Under the pieces are notes generated by a model, which did not search any database, had not been told where the DNA came from, and saw only the letters and a list, made by a program, of their open reading frames with translations. Source: CAYVVD01 sp964454975 (lineage in GTDB: Bacteria > Bacteroidota > Ignavibacteria > Kapaibacteriales > UBA2268). From it: DNA of 64,000 nucleotides. The stretch covers positions 1-64,000 of the forward strand of contig CAYVVD010000008.1 of assembly GCA_964454975.1 (NCBI GenBank), given 5' to 3'. This document shows positions 9,666-18,480 of this stretch, in pieces (the first letter of the stretch is position 1; every line of letters starts with the position of its first letter). The translations under genes and the position numbers were made by a program.

Positions 9666-10553
9666 ATGAATGAAGTTTATAACACTAATCTTGAAGAACT
9701 TGATTTAGTAAAACGCGGAAAAGTAAGGGACATCTACTCACTCGGAGAGGCATTGCTTTTTGTGGCAAGCGACCGAATTTCGGCTTTCGACGTTATTATG
9801 AAGGAGCCTATTCCATCTAAAGGAAAAATTCTTACACAGATATCAGTGCATTGGTTTGGCATTACACGGGAGATTATTCCAAATCACTTCATTACATGCG
9901 ACGTTAACGAGTTTCCCGAGTCTTGCAGGAATTACAGGAATATTCTTGAGGACAGGTCGCTACTTGTAAAAAAAACAGAGCCTTTGCCTGTAGAATTTGT
10001 TGTAAGGGGGTATATAGCAGGTTCGGGATGGAAGGAATACAAGCAATCGCAAAAAATATGTGGTATTGAGTTTCCGGGAGGGCTCCAGGAATACTCAAAA
10101 CTTCCCGAACCGGTTTTTACGCCTGCTACTAAGGAAGAATCCGGGCACGATATAAATATTGATTTTGACAGAGCTGCTTCTATACTGGGAAACGAACGGG
10201 CAGAGTATCTAAGGGACAAATCAATAGAGCTTTATAATTTTGGTGCTGAATACCTTTGGAAACGGGGGATAATACTTGCCGACACCAAGTTTGAATTTGG
10301 TGTTTACGAAGATGAAATTATCCTGATTGACGAAGCTCTTACTCCGGACTCTTCAAGGTTCTGGCTTATTGAAGATTACAAAGCCGGCGGTGTACAAACA
10401 AATTTCGACAAGCAAGTTCTGAGGGATTACCTTGAAACCTTAGATTGGGGAAAGGTGTACCCACCTCCAAGCCTGCCTGGCGAAATTATCAACAAGACTC
10501 TCGATAAATACAAATCGGCTTATAGAATGATAACCGGCAGGGAATTTGGCTGA
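9666..10553 (+). CDS. purC: Phosphoribosylaminoimidazole-succinocarboxamide synthase
   Basis: PurC joins aspartate to CAIR with ATP to form SAICAR in cytoplasmic purine synthesis. The 295-residue length fits the longer (yeast-like) form of the family. Visible family motifs are KRGKVRDIY near the start, VRGYIAGSGWKEY in the middle, and LADTKFEFG with the following EALTPDSSRFW toward the end. The ATG lies four bases after the preceding stop, with GAGG overlapping that stop, so it appears cotranscribed and coupled with the GH2-like gene upstream. Its 3' end overlaps the rodA start. Confidence 0.95.
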   Translation: MNEVYNTNLEELDLVKRGKVRDIYSLGEALLFVASDRISAFDVIMKEPIPSKGKILTQISVHWFGITREIIPNHFITCDVNEFPESCRNYRNILEDRSLLVKKTEPLPVEFVVRGYIAGSGWKEYKQSQKICGIEFPGGLQEYSKLPEPVFTPATKEESGHDINIDFDRAASILGNERAEYLRDKSIELYNFGAEYLWKRGIILADTKFEFGVYEDEIILIDEALTPDSSRFWLIEDYKAGGVQTNFDKQVLRDYLETLDWGKVYPPPSLPGEIINKTLDKYKSAYRMITGREFG

Positions 10554-11787
10554 CGACTACGATATATTTATGCGAAAACATCCGGGCGATTATTTCGACT
10601 GGATGACATTCCTTGTAGCAATCCTGCTTGTTGCAATGGGTTTGATTTCCATTTACAGTGCGACTTATGAATCAAACATGAGCAGCTATTTTGACAAGCA
10701 GCTTATAGCAATCGGTATTGGTTTCCTTGTAATGCTTGGAATTTTCTTTCTTCCTGAAAAATTCCTCGATTTTAACTCATATAATATTTATGGCACGAGC
10801 GTGGCTTTGCTTGTGCTTGTATTAATAATAGGCACGGAAGTATTCGGTACTAAAGGCTGGATACGTGTTGGGGGATTTTCCCTGCAGCCTGCCGAACTTG
10901 CCAAAATCGGGGTACTTTTTGCTGTTGCAAAATTTTTAGCAGGTAAAGGCAAAGATATTCGCAGTATCCGGGAGTTGGGGATTGTACTTGCAATAGTTGC
11001 TGTTCCGATATTTCTTGTGCTAAGGCAACCGGATCTTGGTACAGCAACTGTACTTGTTGCACTGCTATTTGGCCTTTTGTTCTGGACTGGATTCGATAGT
11101 TTTATACTCTACTTTTTCGTTTCAATGCCTGTGCTGGTATTAGCTTCGCTCAAAGGGCAGGCATATTTCATAGGTGCAGTAACCGGGTTATCAGGTTTCT
11201 CGTTCCTCTTCAGAAAAAAAATGATATTGACATCTGCCGCGATTATTGTTTTTGTGGTTGTGGGACTTGCTTCTCCGGTAATTTATGGGAATCTTCAGGC
11301 ACACCAGAAAGCAAGGATTGATACATTTCTCAACCCGGGTTCAAACCCACGCGGTACAGGCTACAATGTAATACAATCTATGCTTGCTGTTGGCAGCGGA
11401 GGGCTTTCAGGGAAAGGATTTCTCCAGGGTACGCAAACACAGCTTCGTTATATTCCAATGCAATGGACAGACTTTATATACTCCGTGCCAACCGAGGAAT
11501 TCGGCTTTATGGGAGGCGCTATAGTAATCCTGCTTTACGGTACACTGATATTCAGGGCTGTTAAAATCGCTTCTGAAACACAAAGCAAATTTTATAGCAT
11601 TCTGTCAATCGGAGCGGCTACAATCTTCCTCTATCACTGCCTTGTTAATATAGGCATGGCTATCGGGCTGATGCCTGTGATGGGTATTCCTTTGCCGCTA
11701 ATGAGTTATGGCGGTACGTCCATGATTGTAAATCTTGCTTTAGTCGGAATTTTATTAAATGCTTACAGGCACAAGAATATAAGATGA
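10546..11787 (+). CDS. rodA: Rod shape-determining protein RodA (SEDS peptidoglycan glycosyltransferase)
   Basis: This is a SEDS-family membrane protein of 413 residues with about ten hydrophobic segments. It polymerises glycan strands during cell elongation together with a class B PBP. The family's periplasmic loop and C-terminal signature are clear: NPRGTGYNVIQS, GSGGLSGKGF, then TEEFGFMGG and finally PLPLMSYGGTS. The TTG at 10546 overlaps purC by eight bases and has AGGGA just upstream. An ATG at 10570 would shorten the protein by eight residues and cannot be excluded. No mreBCD or PBP2 gene is in the window. Confidence 0.93.
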   Translation: MADDYDIFMRKHPGDYFDWMTFLVAILLVAMGLISIYSATYESNMSSYFDKQLIAIGIGFLVMLGIFFLPEKFLDFNSYNIYGTSVALLVLVLIIGTEVFGTKGWIRVGGFSLQPAELAKIGVLFAVAKFLAGKGKDIRSIRELGIVLAIVAVPIFLVLRQPDLGTATVLVALLFGLLFWTGFDSFILYFFVSMPVLVLASLKGQAYFIGAVTGLSGFSFLFRKKMILTSAAIIVFVVVGLASPVIYGNLQAHQKARIDTFLNPGSNPRGTGYNVIQSMLAVGSGGLSGKGFLQGTQTQLRYIPMQWTDFIYSVPTEEFGFMGGAIVILLYGTLIFRAVKIASETQSKFYSILSIGAATIFLYHCLVNIGMAIGLMPVMGIPLPLMSYGGTSMIVNLALVGILLNAYRHKNIR

Positions 11788-12815
11788 AAATTATTGTTAC
11801 TACCGGTGATACAAACGGAATCGGACTCGAAGTTTTTTTTAATGCTATTTTACGTTTTGACAAAGAGTACTCCTCAGCGGGTAATTGTGACATTAGTATT
11901 GCCGGTAATCCCCGGACTATTTCTAACTACTTCAACGCTACCGGCATTAAAACTGAAGTAACAGAATCTTTACTGATAATTGGCAACAGGAGCATCCCAA
12001 TAATTGATTCAGGAGTTGAGTCACAGGTTAAATTAGGTGAACTTACTACAGAATCAGGCAAGCATGCATTTGAATCTATAAAAACTGCTATCAACTCAAC
12101 AATCGACGGCAGGTTCAATGCTATGGTGACGATGCCAATATCCAAGGAGGCTGTTCACAAAGCAGGGATGCACTTCCCCGGGCATACAGAGTTTATAGCC
12201 AGCAAGTGCTTTGTAAAACGGCCGATAATGATACTTTGCACGCGAAAAGTAAGAGTTGCGCTTGCGACTATTCACCTGCCGCTGAGAGAAGTGCAGTATT
12301 CAGTTACTGTACGCGACCTTGTCAAAAGGGGGACAATCCTTCACCACACCCTTCGCAATGACTTCGGAATAGATAAGCCAAAGATAGCAATGCTTGGTTT
12401 GAATCCTCACGCCGGGGAGCATGGCGACATAGGTAACGAGGAAAACGAAATATTAAAACCTGCAATAGGTAAAATTGCTATCCGCGGAATAGATATTGAC
12501 GGCCCGCATCCTGCAGACGGCTTTTTTGCACACGGCGCATATCAGAAATACGATGCAATAATAGCTATGTATCATGACCAGGGGCTGATACCTTTGAAGA
12601 TGATTGCCGGGGGTGCAGGGGTTAACTATACTGCCGGACTGCCAATAGTTCGCACATCACCTGACCATGGTACTGCTTTCGACATAGCAGGCAAAGGAAT
12701 TGCCGACGAAAGCAGCGCTCTCGAATCGCTCGAAACGGCATATGAAATTGCTAAACGCCGCAATGAAAGCAATAAGGTGGTTATCAGCGACCTGAGCGAA
12801 GACGATATAAGGTAG
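11784..12815 (+). CDS. pdxA: 4-hydroxythreonine-4-phosphate dehydrogenase
   Basis: PdxA oxidises 4-phosphooxy-threonine with NAD in the DXP-dependent pyridoxal phosphate pathway. The 343-residue protein shows the metal-binding histidine motifs PGHTEFIA, GLNPHAGE and MYHDQGLIPLK, and the C-terminal RTSPDHGTAFDIAGKG stretch typical of the family. It overlaps rodA by four bases (ATGA), so the two are translationally coupled; it is the last gene of the rightward run that starts at 4839. No clear hairpin terminator follows before the convergent gene at 12993. Confidence 0.95.
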   Translation: MKIIVTTGDTNGIGLEVFFNAILRFDKEYSSAGNCDISIAGNPRTISNYFNATGIKTEVTESLLIIGNRSIPIIDSGVESQVKLGELTTESGKHAFESIKTAINSTIDGRFNAMVTMPISKEAVHKAGMHFPGHTEFIASKCFVKRPIMILCTRKVRVALATIHLPLREVQYSVTVRDLVKRGTILHHTLRNDFGIDKPKIAMLGLNPHAGEHGDIGNEENEILKPAIGKIAIRGIDIDGPHPADGFFAHGAYQKYDAIIAMYHDQGLIPLKMIAGGAGVNYTAGLPIVRTSPDHGTAFDIAGKGIADESSALESLETAYEIAKRRNESNKVVISDLSEDDIR

Positions 12816-12992
12816 AAATAAAAACAACTCTTCACGAAACAAAATCATCTAAAATTTATTATTTAGATTATTACAGATGCAACTTTTCCGTTTGGAAGGC
12901 CACTAATCAACAGAAGGACTTACAACTGGTATTTTCGTAGAATAAAATTAATTGAAACCTATCGGGAACAAAAGCGTATTAATAATTGAATT

Positions 12993-13694
12993 TCATATAC
13001 GCCCTTCATTAGCCTGTTTGGATGCAAATCCGGCAGGCTTTTGAATTTCTTTGAGAGTTGCGGGCGCACCGTAAACAATATCAAGGAAATTGCCCTTCAC
13101 TTCTAATTCCGGTTCCTTGAAATAGGATTTAAAGATTGGATTATTATTTATCCTGGTTTTTTCTTCGAGCAGTTCCGCCCGGGCTTTTTCCTCTATTGCA
13201 GTAGCCTTAGCGGCAACAGCTCTGTCTTGCGACGATGGATCGGCGGGTGCGAGTGCTGCACGCCTGACCTGCTGCATCTTTTTGATTGTAGCTTCCGGGT
13301 CGCCGTTTACAGGCGCTATGTCAATTTTTACTTCACCGCCTGTTGCATAGCGCTTGCCGTCAGGTCCAATGGTATAGTCGAAGCTTGGCCCGCCTTTAAC
13401 GAGGCCTGAACCTGCACGCTGGTGAGCAGATTCATGCGCTTTTACCTCCCTGTCACGGCTTTTTAAATTCTCTACGGCTCTTTTCTCAGAATCGGAGAGT
13501 TCGCCATTTTTGGGGTTTTCGAAGCCGGTTGAGTTTTTATCGGTGTTATTCTGACGGTCTTTATTATCGGTGGGCTTGTTCTGTGCTGTGTTTGCCGGTT
13601 CCGACGGATTCACTCCGGAAACACGTGGCTGGTATTCCTGCCTTTCCGGGCTAATTAAGGCGTTTATTTGATGGACTTCGGGCATATTAGGCAC
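12993..13694 (-). CDS. Putative metalloprotease of the SprA-related (CJM1_0395-like) family
   Basis: The first ~90 residues are polar, low-complexity and rich in Asn, Asp and Lys. The conserved core starts at VKAHESAHQRAG, which contains an HExxH zinc-protease motif (HESAH). It is followed by GGPSFDYTIGPDGKRYATGGEV and a helical segment (PEATIKKMQQVRRAALAPADPS). This layout matches the SprA-related family, whose members are annotated as putative metalloproteases without proven activity. There is no signal peptide. It stands alone, convergent with pdxA and divergent from 13821. Confidence 0.75.
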   Translation of the reverse strand: MPNMPEVHQINALISPERQEYQPRVSGVNPSEPANTAQNKPTDNKDRQNNTDKNSTGFENPKNGELSDSEKRAVENLKSRDREVKAHESAHQRAGSGLVKGGPSFDYTIGPDGKRYATGGEVKIDIAPVNGDPEATIKKMQQVRRAALAPADPSSQDRAVAAKATAIEEKARAELLEEKTRINNNPIFKSYFKEPELEVKGNFLDIVYGAPATLKEIQKPAGFASKQANEGRI

Positions 13695-13820
13695 ACTATA
13701 TCATATATAGTAATCGGTGCTTAATTACTAAACTTTAATTTAAAAATTGTATTTTATTGAAAAATACCTTTAATTCTGCTAATTTTAATATTATTTTTTA
13801 ACAGGCGTTTATTCATCCCT

Positions 13821-14306
13821 ATGGGAAAATTTACAGAAAAAGCAGAAAAACCGAAATTATTTGAGCAACGCCTTGATTTCTACTGGCAGTACATAGCGGT
13901 TTACCTTGTTGTACTTATAATCTATGCAGTAATGATGGGCAGCATAAGCGAAGGTAAAATTACATTTCGCATTAATGACCCTGTTGCACTTCTTCTTTTG
14001 TTATTTATTGTAAGCACTGCGATTGGGATGCTTTTCAGGTGGATTAAGAAGCTGGAGATAATAATCGGGAAGGACTACCTGGTATTCAGAAACAGATTCA
14101 CAGAAAAGAAATACACGCTTGATAAAATATCCAAAATTTCCTTAAGCAGGGTGAATCTATTTCGCAAGCAGCGGGACACTTACAGAATGATTAAAGTAAA
14201 ACTCGTGGGTAGGCGTAAAACTCTTAGAATAAGGCCGATAGCATATTGGAACAACAGGGAACTTGTTCAGGAAATTATGAGATTAAAGAGGACGCTGCTA
14301 CAGTGA
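13821..14306 (+). CDS. Unknown membrane protein with PH-like cytoplasmic region
   Basis: I do not recognise this 161-residue protein. It has two hydrophobic segments (about 25-43 and 53-72) and then a basic beta-rich tail (IIIGKDYLVFRNRFTEKKYTLDKI... to ...RLKRTLLQ). The tail resembles bacterial PH-like domains in pattern, but this is weak. Its stop overlaps the GTG start of the next gene in a GTGA arrangement, so the two products are probably made together. Confidence 0.65.
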   Translation: MGKFTEKAEKPKLFEQRLDFYWQYIAVYLVVLIIYAVMMGSISEGKITFRINDPVALLLLLFIVSTAIGMLFRWIKKLEIIIGKDYLVFRNRFTEKKYTLDKISKISLSRVNLFRKQRDTYRMIKVKLVGRRKTLRIRPIAYWNNRELVQEIMRLKRTLLQ

Positions 14307-14884
14307 GGATTCTACTTACGATAATACTCATCCCACTTTTCTTCAATAGCCTTCTTTCACAAAGGGATAATTACGCTATTCTCGATTCTCTGCTTGAAAA
14401 AAGCTGTGCAGATATTTGCAATACAACAAATTTGCAGGACGTTGATTCACTGTATTTGACACTTAGCGAACACCGCAGCAGCTCTGCATTACGAATGAAG
14501 TTAGTAAGCAGGTTAAGCGAGTTGGGAGTCAAAGTAAGCGAAGATGCAAAAACAGAATTAGAGATTTTAATAATTAAGTTTGGGGTATCATATTCTCCTG
14601 TTCCGGAGAATATTGAGTTTGTCAATAGGCATTTGCATGTAAAATTAGGCGGATTGTTAATTCAGGGATTGAACTCTGTTCCAATCAGAGAGACAAGCTA
14701 TGCATTCAGCGATGTTATCAAACGAGAAAACATTCCTTCCTTATCAGGCAACAGCATGCTTTATGACAGCGGCCCTCTCCCGGAAACCCCTACCGGATTT
14801 TTTGATTCTATTATAGAACCGGTAATTGTAATCGGTGCAAGCGCGCTGGCAGCATTCCTGTTTTTTACCGTCCGCTCAGGATGA
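14303..14884 (+). CDS. Unknown exported protein with C-terminal membrane anchor
   Basis: The open frame extends upstream into the preceding gene, but the GTG at 14303 gives a clean signal peptide (VRILLTIILIPLFFNSLLSQ) and a four-base overlap with the previous stop. The resulting protein has 193 residues. The body has no motif I recognise. A final hydrophobic helix (IIEPVIVIGASALAAFLFF) suggests a C-terminal membrane anchor with most of the protein in the periplasm. Function unknown; paired with the PH-like membrane protein before it. Confidence 0.6.
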   Translation: MRILLTIILIPLFFNSLLSQRDNYAILDSLLEKSCADICNTTNLQDVDSLYLTLSEHRSSSALRMKLVSRLSELGVKVSEDAKTELEILIIKFGVSYSPVPENIEFVNRHLHVKLGGLLIQGLNSVPIRETSYAFSDVIKRENIPSLSGNSMLYDSGPLPETPTGFFDSIIEPVIVIGASALAAFLFFTVRSG

Positions 14885-14900
14885 GAAAATTGTGCTTTTT

Positions 14901-14945
14901 CCTCCCCCGTCCCGCTAAAATCGGGACACTCCCTCCAAAGGGGGA
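14901..14945. repeat. GC-rich palindromic repeat between convergent genes
   Basis: This stretch has C-rich and G-rich ends around an inner perfect hairpin (GTCCCG at 14909-14914 pairing with CGGGAC at 14922-14927, loop of seven). No T run follows, so it is not a standard terminator, although it lies between the gene ending at 14884 and the convergent lnt. Confidence 0.5.
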
Positions 14946-15030
14946 CAATGTTGTAGTTCTATTTAGTATCTCTTTGTTAATATTAAGTCAACCATTTTAG
15001 TCCGGGGCAGGCAGGCATTTTTCACATTCC

Positions 15031-16632
15031 TCATTTTCTGAAGTATCCCCAAATGAAATAGAACAAGGTAACAAAACTGCATGCAAGAGGCAGCCAGTCT
15101 CCCATTCGTGCATAGAAACTTAGCTCGTTTATCTCCGGAATGCTTGCGGCGATGGCGGTTCTCTTGTATTGTGGCGCTCTCAGGAGGCTCTTGCCTGTTG
15201 GCTTTATAAATCCTGTAACACCGGAGTTGGCGCAGCGTGCTATATAGCGGCGTGTTTCTATTGCGCGGAGAGCTGCAATCTGGTAATGCTGTTCGGGCCC
15301 GCTGGTGTAGTCGTACCATGCATCGTTTGTTATTACAGTGTAGATACCCGCTCCCAAGTTTGAAAATTCACTTACGAAGCCGGGGTAAATTGATTCTATG
15401 CATATTACGGGCGCAATGCCGAAAGTCTCTCCCTTTGTATAGAGTCTCAACGGGTGCTGCTCTTTCCCGATTCCCCAACTGGAAACTCCCACTCCCCATG
15501 AAACGAACTTCTGCACGAAGCCAAATTGCTCCTGGTGAGGAATTCGCTCAGCAAAAGGCGTAAGCTTCATCTTGTGGTAAGTTTGAGCCGGAATGCTGTC
15601 CGGGTGCAGTAACAAAGCTGTGTTGTAAGACTCATAGAGTTTTGTGCTGTCGAAAGGCCATGGCTTTGCCGTAACAGTTGCGTCAGCGTTGTCGAACATA
15701 ACATAGTGCGCAAAACCGCTCATAAAAGGGATTCCGGTCCGGTTTACCCAGCGTGAAAGTAAATTATAATCCTTGCCGAAGTTCAGGTTTTCATTGATAT
15801 ACATTATTGTCGTTTCAGCCCATATGCCAAAGTCAATTCCACCTACGGCTTTTTCGAGGGAATCCTGTAGTTTCATGTGAAGCAGGACCTGCTCGTAAGC
15901 CCCATCCTCCCACTTCCGCCAGGGGTTTATGCTCGGTTGTATAAGCCCGATGCGGATGGACTTATTATTTTCAAGCAACTCCTTATGCTCAAATTCTGTT
16001 GTTCGAACCAGACCGTAAGCTATGGGAATTACAAAAACAGCTGCTATGGCTGATATATATGAAAGATTCAGCATCTTCTTCCCTTCGCGGATTTTAATCA
16101 TCCAATTGAGAAGTATCACATTGGCAAGAACAATAAGAAAGCTTGCACCCCATACTCCTGTCAGGTCGATGAATTGCACCCAATAGAGATTGTAAATCTG
16201 GGTGTTCCCAACCGTAAGCCAAGGATAAGAAAATTCCGTAAGGCTGTGTGCCCACTCGAAAGCTGTCCACACAAAAGGGAAGCTCCAAAGCGCTGTCTTT
16301 CTTCCCAAGGAGCGGTAGATCTTTAAAAAAATAGCAAAGGGTACCATGAAGAAAAATGGATGAATAATCGACAACCCGACGCCTGATGCAATCAGAAAAG
16401 GATCTTTATCCGCCTGCCAGCTTCCAATCCACCAATTAACACCTGTGTGATATACTAGGAAAGTAATATAGACCATCAGGAAAGGCCTGCGGGGGTTTTC
16501 ATCCACTACAAAAAGAAAGAGCAGCGGTATAAATCCAATAAAGGCAAAAAGATAGAATGGCACAGGCGGAAAAGCAAGCGCAAGTAATCCACCACTTAGC
16601 ACTGCTAGTAAGTATTTCATGTAGTTTTTCAA
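15031..16632 (-). CDS. lnt: Apolipoprotein N-acyltransferase
   Basis: Lnt adds the third acyl chain to lipoproteins at the periplasmic face of the inner membrane. The 533-residue protein has six or so N-terminal membrane helices, a periplasmic nitrilase-like domain and a last C-terminal helix. The catalytic Glu-Lys-Cys triad can be seen in WAETTIMY, KMKLTPFAERIP and PVICIESIYPGF. A TTG at 16632 has AAGGGGG seven bases upstream and gives MKNYMKYLL; an ATG at 16620 is the alternative. Several lipoproteins in this window (22237, 36495, 38535) are plausible substrates. It is divergent from hemC. Confidence 0.93.
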   Translation of the reverse strand: MKNYMKYLLAVLSGGLLALAFPPVPFYLFAFIGFIPLLFLFVVDENPRRPFLMVYITFLVYHTGVNWWIGSWQADKDPFLIASGVGLSIIHPFFFMVPFAIFLKIYRSLGRKTALWSFPFVWTAFEWAHSLTEFSYPWLTVGNTQIYNLYWVQFIDLTGVWGASFLIVLANVILLNWMIKIREGKKMLNLSYISAIAAVFVIPIAYGLVRTTEFEHKELLENNKSIRIGLIQPSINPWRKWEDGAYEQVLLHMKLQDSLEKAVGGIDFGIWAETTIMYINENLNFGKDYNLLSRWVNRTGIPFMSGFAHYVMFDNADATVTAKPWPFDSTKLYESYNTALLLHPDSIPAQTYHKMKLTPFAERIPHQEQFGFVQKFVSWGVGVSSWGIGKEQHPLRLYTKGETFGIAPVICIESIYPGFVSEFSNLGAGIYTVITNDAWYDYTSGPEQHYQIAALRAIETRRYIARCANSGVTGFIKPTGKSLLRAPQYKRTAIAASIPEINELSFYARMGDWLPLACSFVTLFYFIWGYFRK

Positions 16633-16740
16633 TCAGCAGCCCCCTTGACAATCAAAATTACACATATTTTACTAATTTGTTAAGTTGTGAAACAGATAAT
16701 AACTTATAGAGAATAGTGAATAATTGGCATAAAAATAAAT

Positions 16741-16761
16741 CCCCCTTATCGGGGGCCGGGG
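16741..16761. repeat. GC-rich palindromic repeat in lnt-hemC intergenic region
   Basis: CCCCC at 16741-16745 pairs with GGGGG at 16751-16755 around TTATC, and a further CCGGGG follows. It matches the plan of the repeat translated at 7054 (C5, short centre, G block, spacer, G block). It sits between divergent promoters. Confidence 0.5.
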
Positions 16762-16862
16762 ATACTATCCATAGGGGTGTAATATTTCTACAAAGGTAAT
16801 TTAAATAATTATATGTGTCAATGTTTTTATCATTATTTAGCATCAATTAGTAACTTACTTAA

Positions 16863-17747
16863 ATGAAGAATAGAATTGTAATAGGCACACGTTCCAGCGA
16901 GCTTGCACTGTGGCAGGCAAATTTTGTCAAATCTGAGCTTGGCAAGTTCTTTCCGGAGCTGAATATTGAACTGAGGCATATCAAAACAACCGGCGATAAA
17001 ATCCAGGATTTAGCGCTTGATAAAATCGGCGACAAGGGGCTATTCACTAAACAAATTGAAAAGGCACTTATAAACGGAGATATTGATATTGCCGTACATT
17101 CGCTTAAAGACCTCGAAACTGCGCAGCCGGATGGCATCAGAATCTCTGCTGTCACAGAACGCCACGCTCCGGATGATGTAATTATTGCCCGTGAAAATGG
17201 CATAACAATAGACACATTACCCAAAGCTGCCAAAGTAGCAAGCGGTTCGCTACGGCGCAGGGCGCAATTACTCTACCACCGGCCGGATATCATTCTTCAG
17301 CCATTGCGCGGTAATGTCCCTACACGCATTCAGAAATTTTTCAATTCGGACTGGGATGCGATAATACTCGCAAGAGCAGGTGTGGAACGCCTGGGGCTTG
17401 AGGAACATATATCTTCGATTATCCCTGTTGACATTATGATTCCGGCGGTTGGGCAGGGAGCGCTGGGCATTGAAACAAGGGAAAACGACGAAGTTATTGA
17501 AATGGTATCGAAGCTCAATCACAGGGAAACAGAAATTTGCGTTAAGGCCGAAAGAGCTTTTCTGCGGACTATGGACGGAGGGTGCAAGTACCCGATGGCA
17601 GCTTTTGCCTTGATTAAAGGAAACAAACTTATCATATCAGCAATGGCAGCCAACGAAGATGGAACTAATATGCGAAAAGGCACATTAGAAGGTATGCCGG
17701 AAAAATACGAAGAAATAGGCAGCAAACTCGGCAAAGAAATAAAATAA
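16863..17747 (+). CDS. hemC: Hydroxymethylbilane synthase (porphobilinogen deaminase)
   Basis: HemC condenses four porphobilinogens to hydroxymethylbilane in tetrapyrrole synthesis. The 294-residue protein begins IVIGTRSSELALWQA, has the substrate-binding VHSLKDL motif and SGSLRRRAQLL, and carries the dipyrromethane-cofactor cysteine C241 in GGCKYP. The usual residues after that Cys (Q/S-V-P) read K-Y-P, a mild variation. No other heme genes lie next to it, so it is isolated here, convergent with purN five bases away. Confidence 0.95.
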   Translation: MKNRIVIGTRSSELALWQANFVKSELGKFFPELNIELRHIKTTGDKIQDLALDKIGDKGLFTKQIEKALINGDIDIAVHSLKDLETAQPDGIRISAVTERHAPDDVIIARENGITIDTLPKAAKVASGSLRRRAQLLYHRPDIILQPLRGNVPTRIQKFFNSDWDAIILARAGVERLGLEEHISSIIPVDIMIPAVGQGALGIETRENDEVIEMVSKLNHRETEICVKAERAFLRTMDGGCKYPMAAFALIKGNKLIISAMAANEDGTNMRKGTLEGMPEKYEEIGSKLGKEIK

Positions 17748-17751
17748 ATTA

Positions 17752-18351
17752 TTATAAAACCAGCTCTCCAGTTGCAATTTTCTGGAGAGTTTCGGCATAG
17801 ATTTTATGCTCTTCTTCAAGTACACGCGCAGCAAGGCTTTCGGGGTTGTCATCCGGGAGAACCGGAACTTTTCTTTGGGCGAGAATCCTGCCTTCATCGT
17901 ACTCTGAGCTGATGACATGAACTGTCGGGCCACTTTCCTTTTTGCTGGCTTCGATGACAGCCTTATGCACATTAATACCATACATACCCTTGCCGCCGAA
18001 CTCGGGTAGAAGCGCCGGATGAATATTTACAGCCCTTCCTTTAAAGTGTTTTACTACTTCCGGGGGCAGGAGTTTCATGTAACCTGCAAGCACTATAGTA
18101 TCTACACCATGGCGCTCAAGAGTTGAGATAATCTCGTTTACAAACAAACCTCTGTCCGGGAAAACTTTACTGCTGATGTGATAAGCAGGTATTCCCAGAT
18201 TGCGGGCACGGGCAAGTGCTTGTGATTCGGAATTGTTAGAAATTACGCAGCATGCTCTTGCATTAAGCTTCAGCTGTTTGATAGCTTCTACGATAGCATG
18301 GAAATTACTTCCACCGTGCGATGCGAAAAACCCGAGATTTAGCCTTTTCAT
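17752..18351 (-). CDS. purN: Phosphoribosylglycinamide formyltransferase (10-formyl-THF dependent)
   Basis: PurN transfers a formyl group from 10-formyltetrahydrofolate to GAR. The open frame runs to 18861, but homology starts only at MKRLNLGFFASHGGSNF, so the ATG at 18351 is used, giving 199 residues, the normal family size. Catalytic residues are visible in NIHPALLP (Asn, His) and YDEGRIL (Asp). It shares a short intergenic region with the divergent kinase-like gene at 18481. Confidence 0.94.
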   Translation of the reverse strand: MKRLNLGFFASHGGSNFHAIVEAIKQLKLNARACCVISNNSESQALARARNLGIPAYHISSKVFPDRGLFVNEIISTLERHGVDTIVLAGYMKLLPPEVVKHFKGRAVNIHPALLPEFGGKGMYGINVHKAVIEASKKESGPTVHVISSEYDEGRILAQRKVPVLPDDNPESLAARVLEEEHKIYAETLQKIATGELVL

Positions 18352-18480
18352 ATGGTGCACCTGGTCTATATCAATAATGCAGTTTCCTTTTTGGATGGCA
18401 TATTTAAATGGCAGCGCCGATTTTTTAGCCTGTTGCAATTTAAAAAGAAAACTTATATTGAGGAAAAACGGCAGGTGTTG

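Noticed and set aside
16645..16673. TTGACA-type promoter before lnt/hemC
   Set aside because: No good -10 hexamer occurs at 16-18 bases, and the box lies next to the lnt ribosome site in the wrong orientation for lnt.
18352..18480. N-terminal extension of the kinase-like frame, and of purN in the opposite direction
   Set aside because: Neither extension has homology to its family. Both proteins have better-placed ATG codons at 18481 and 18351.
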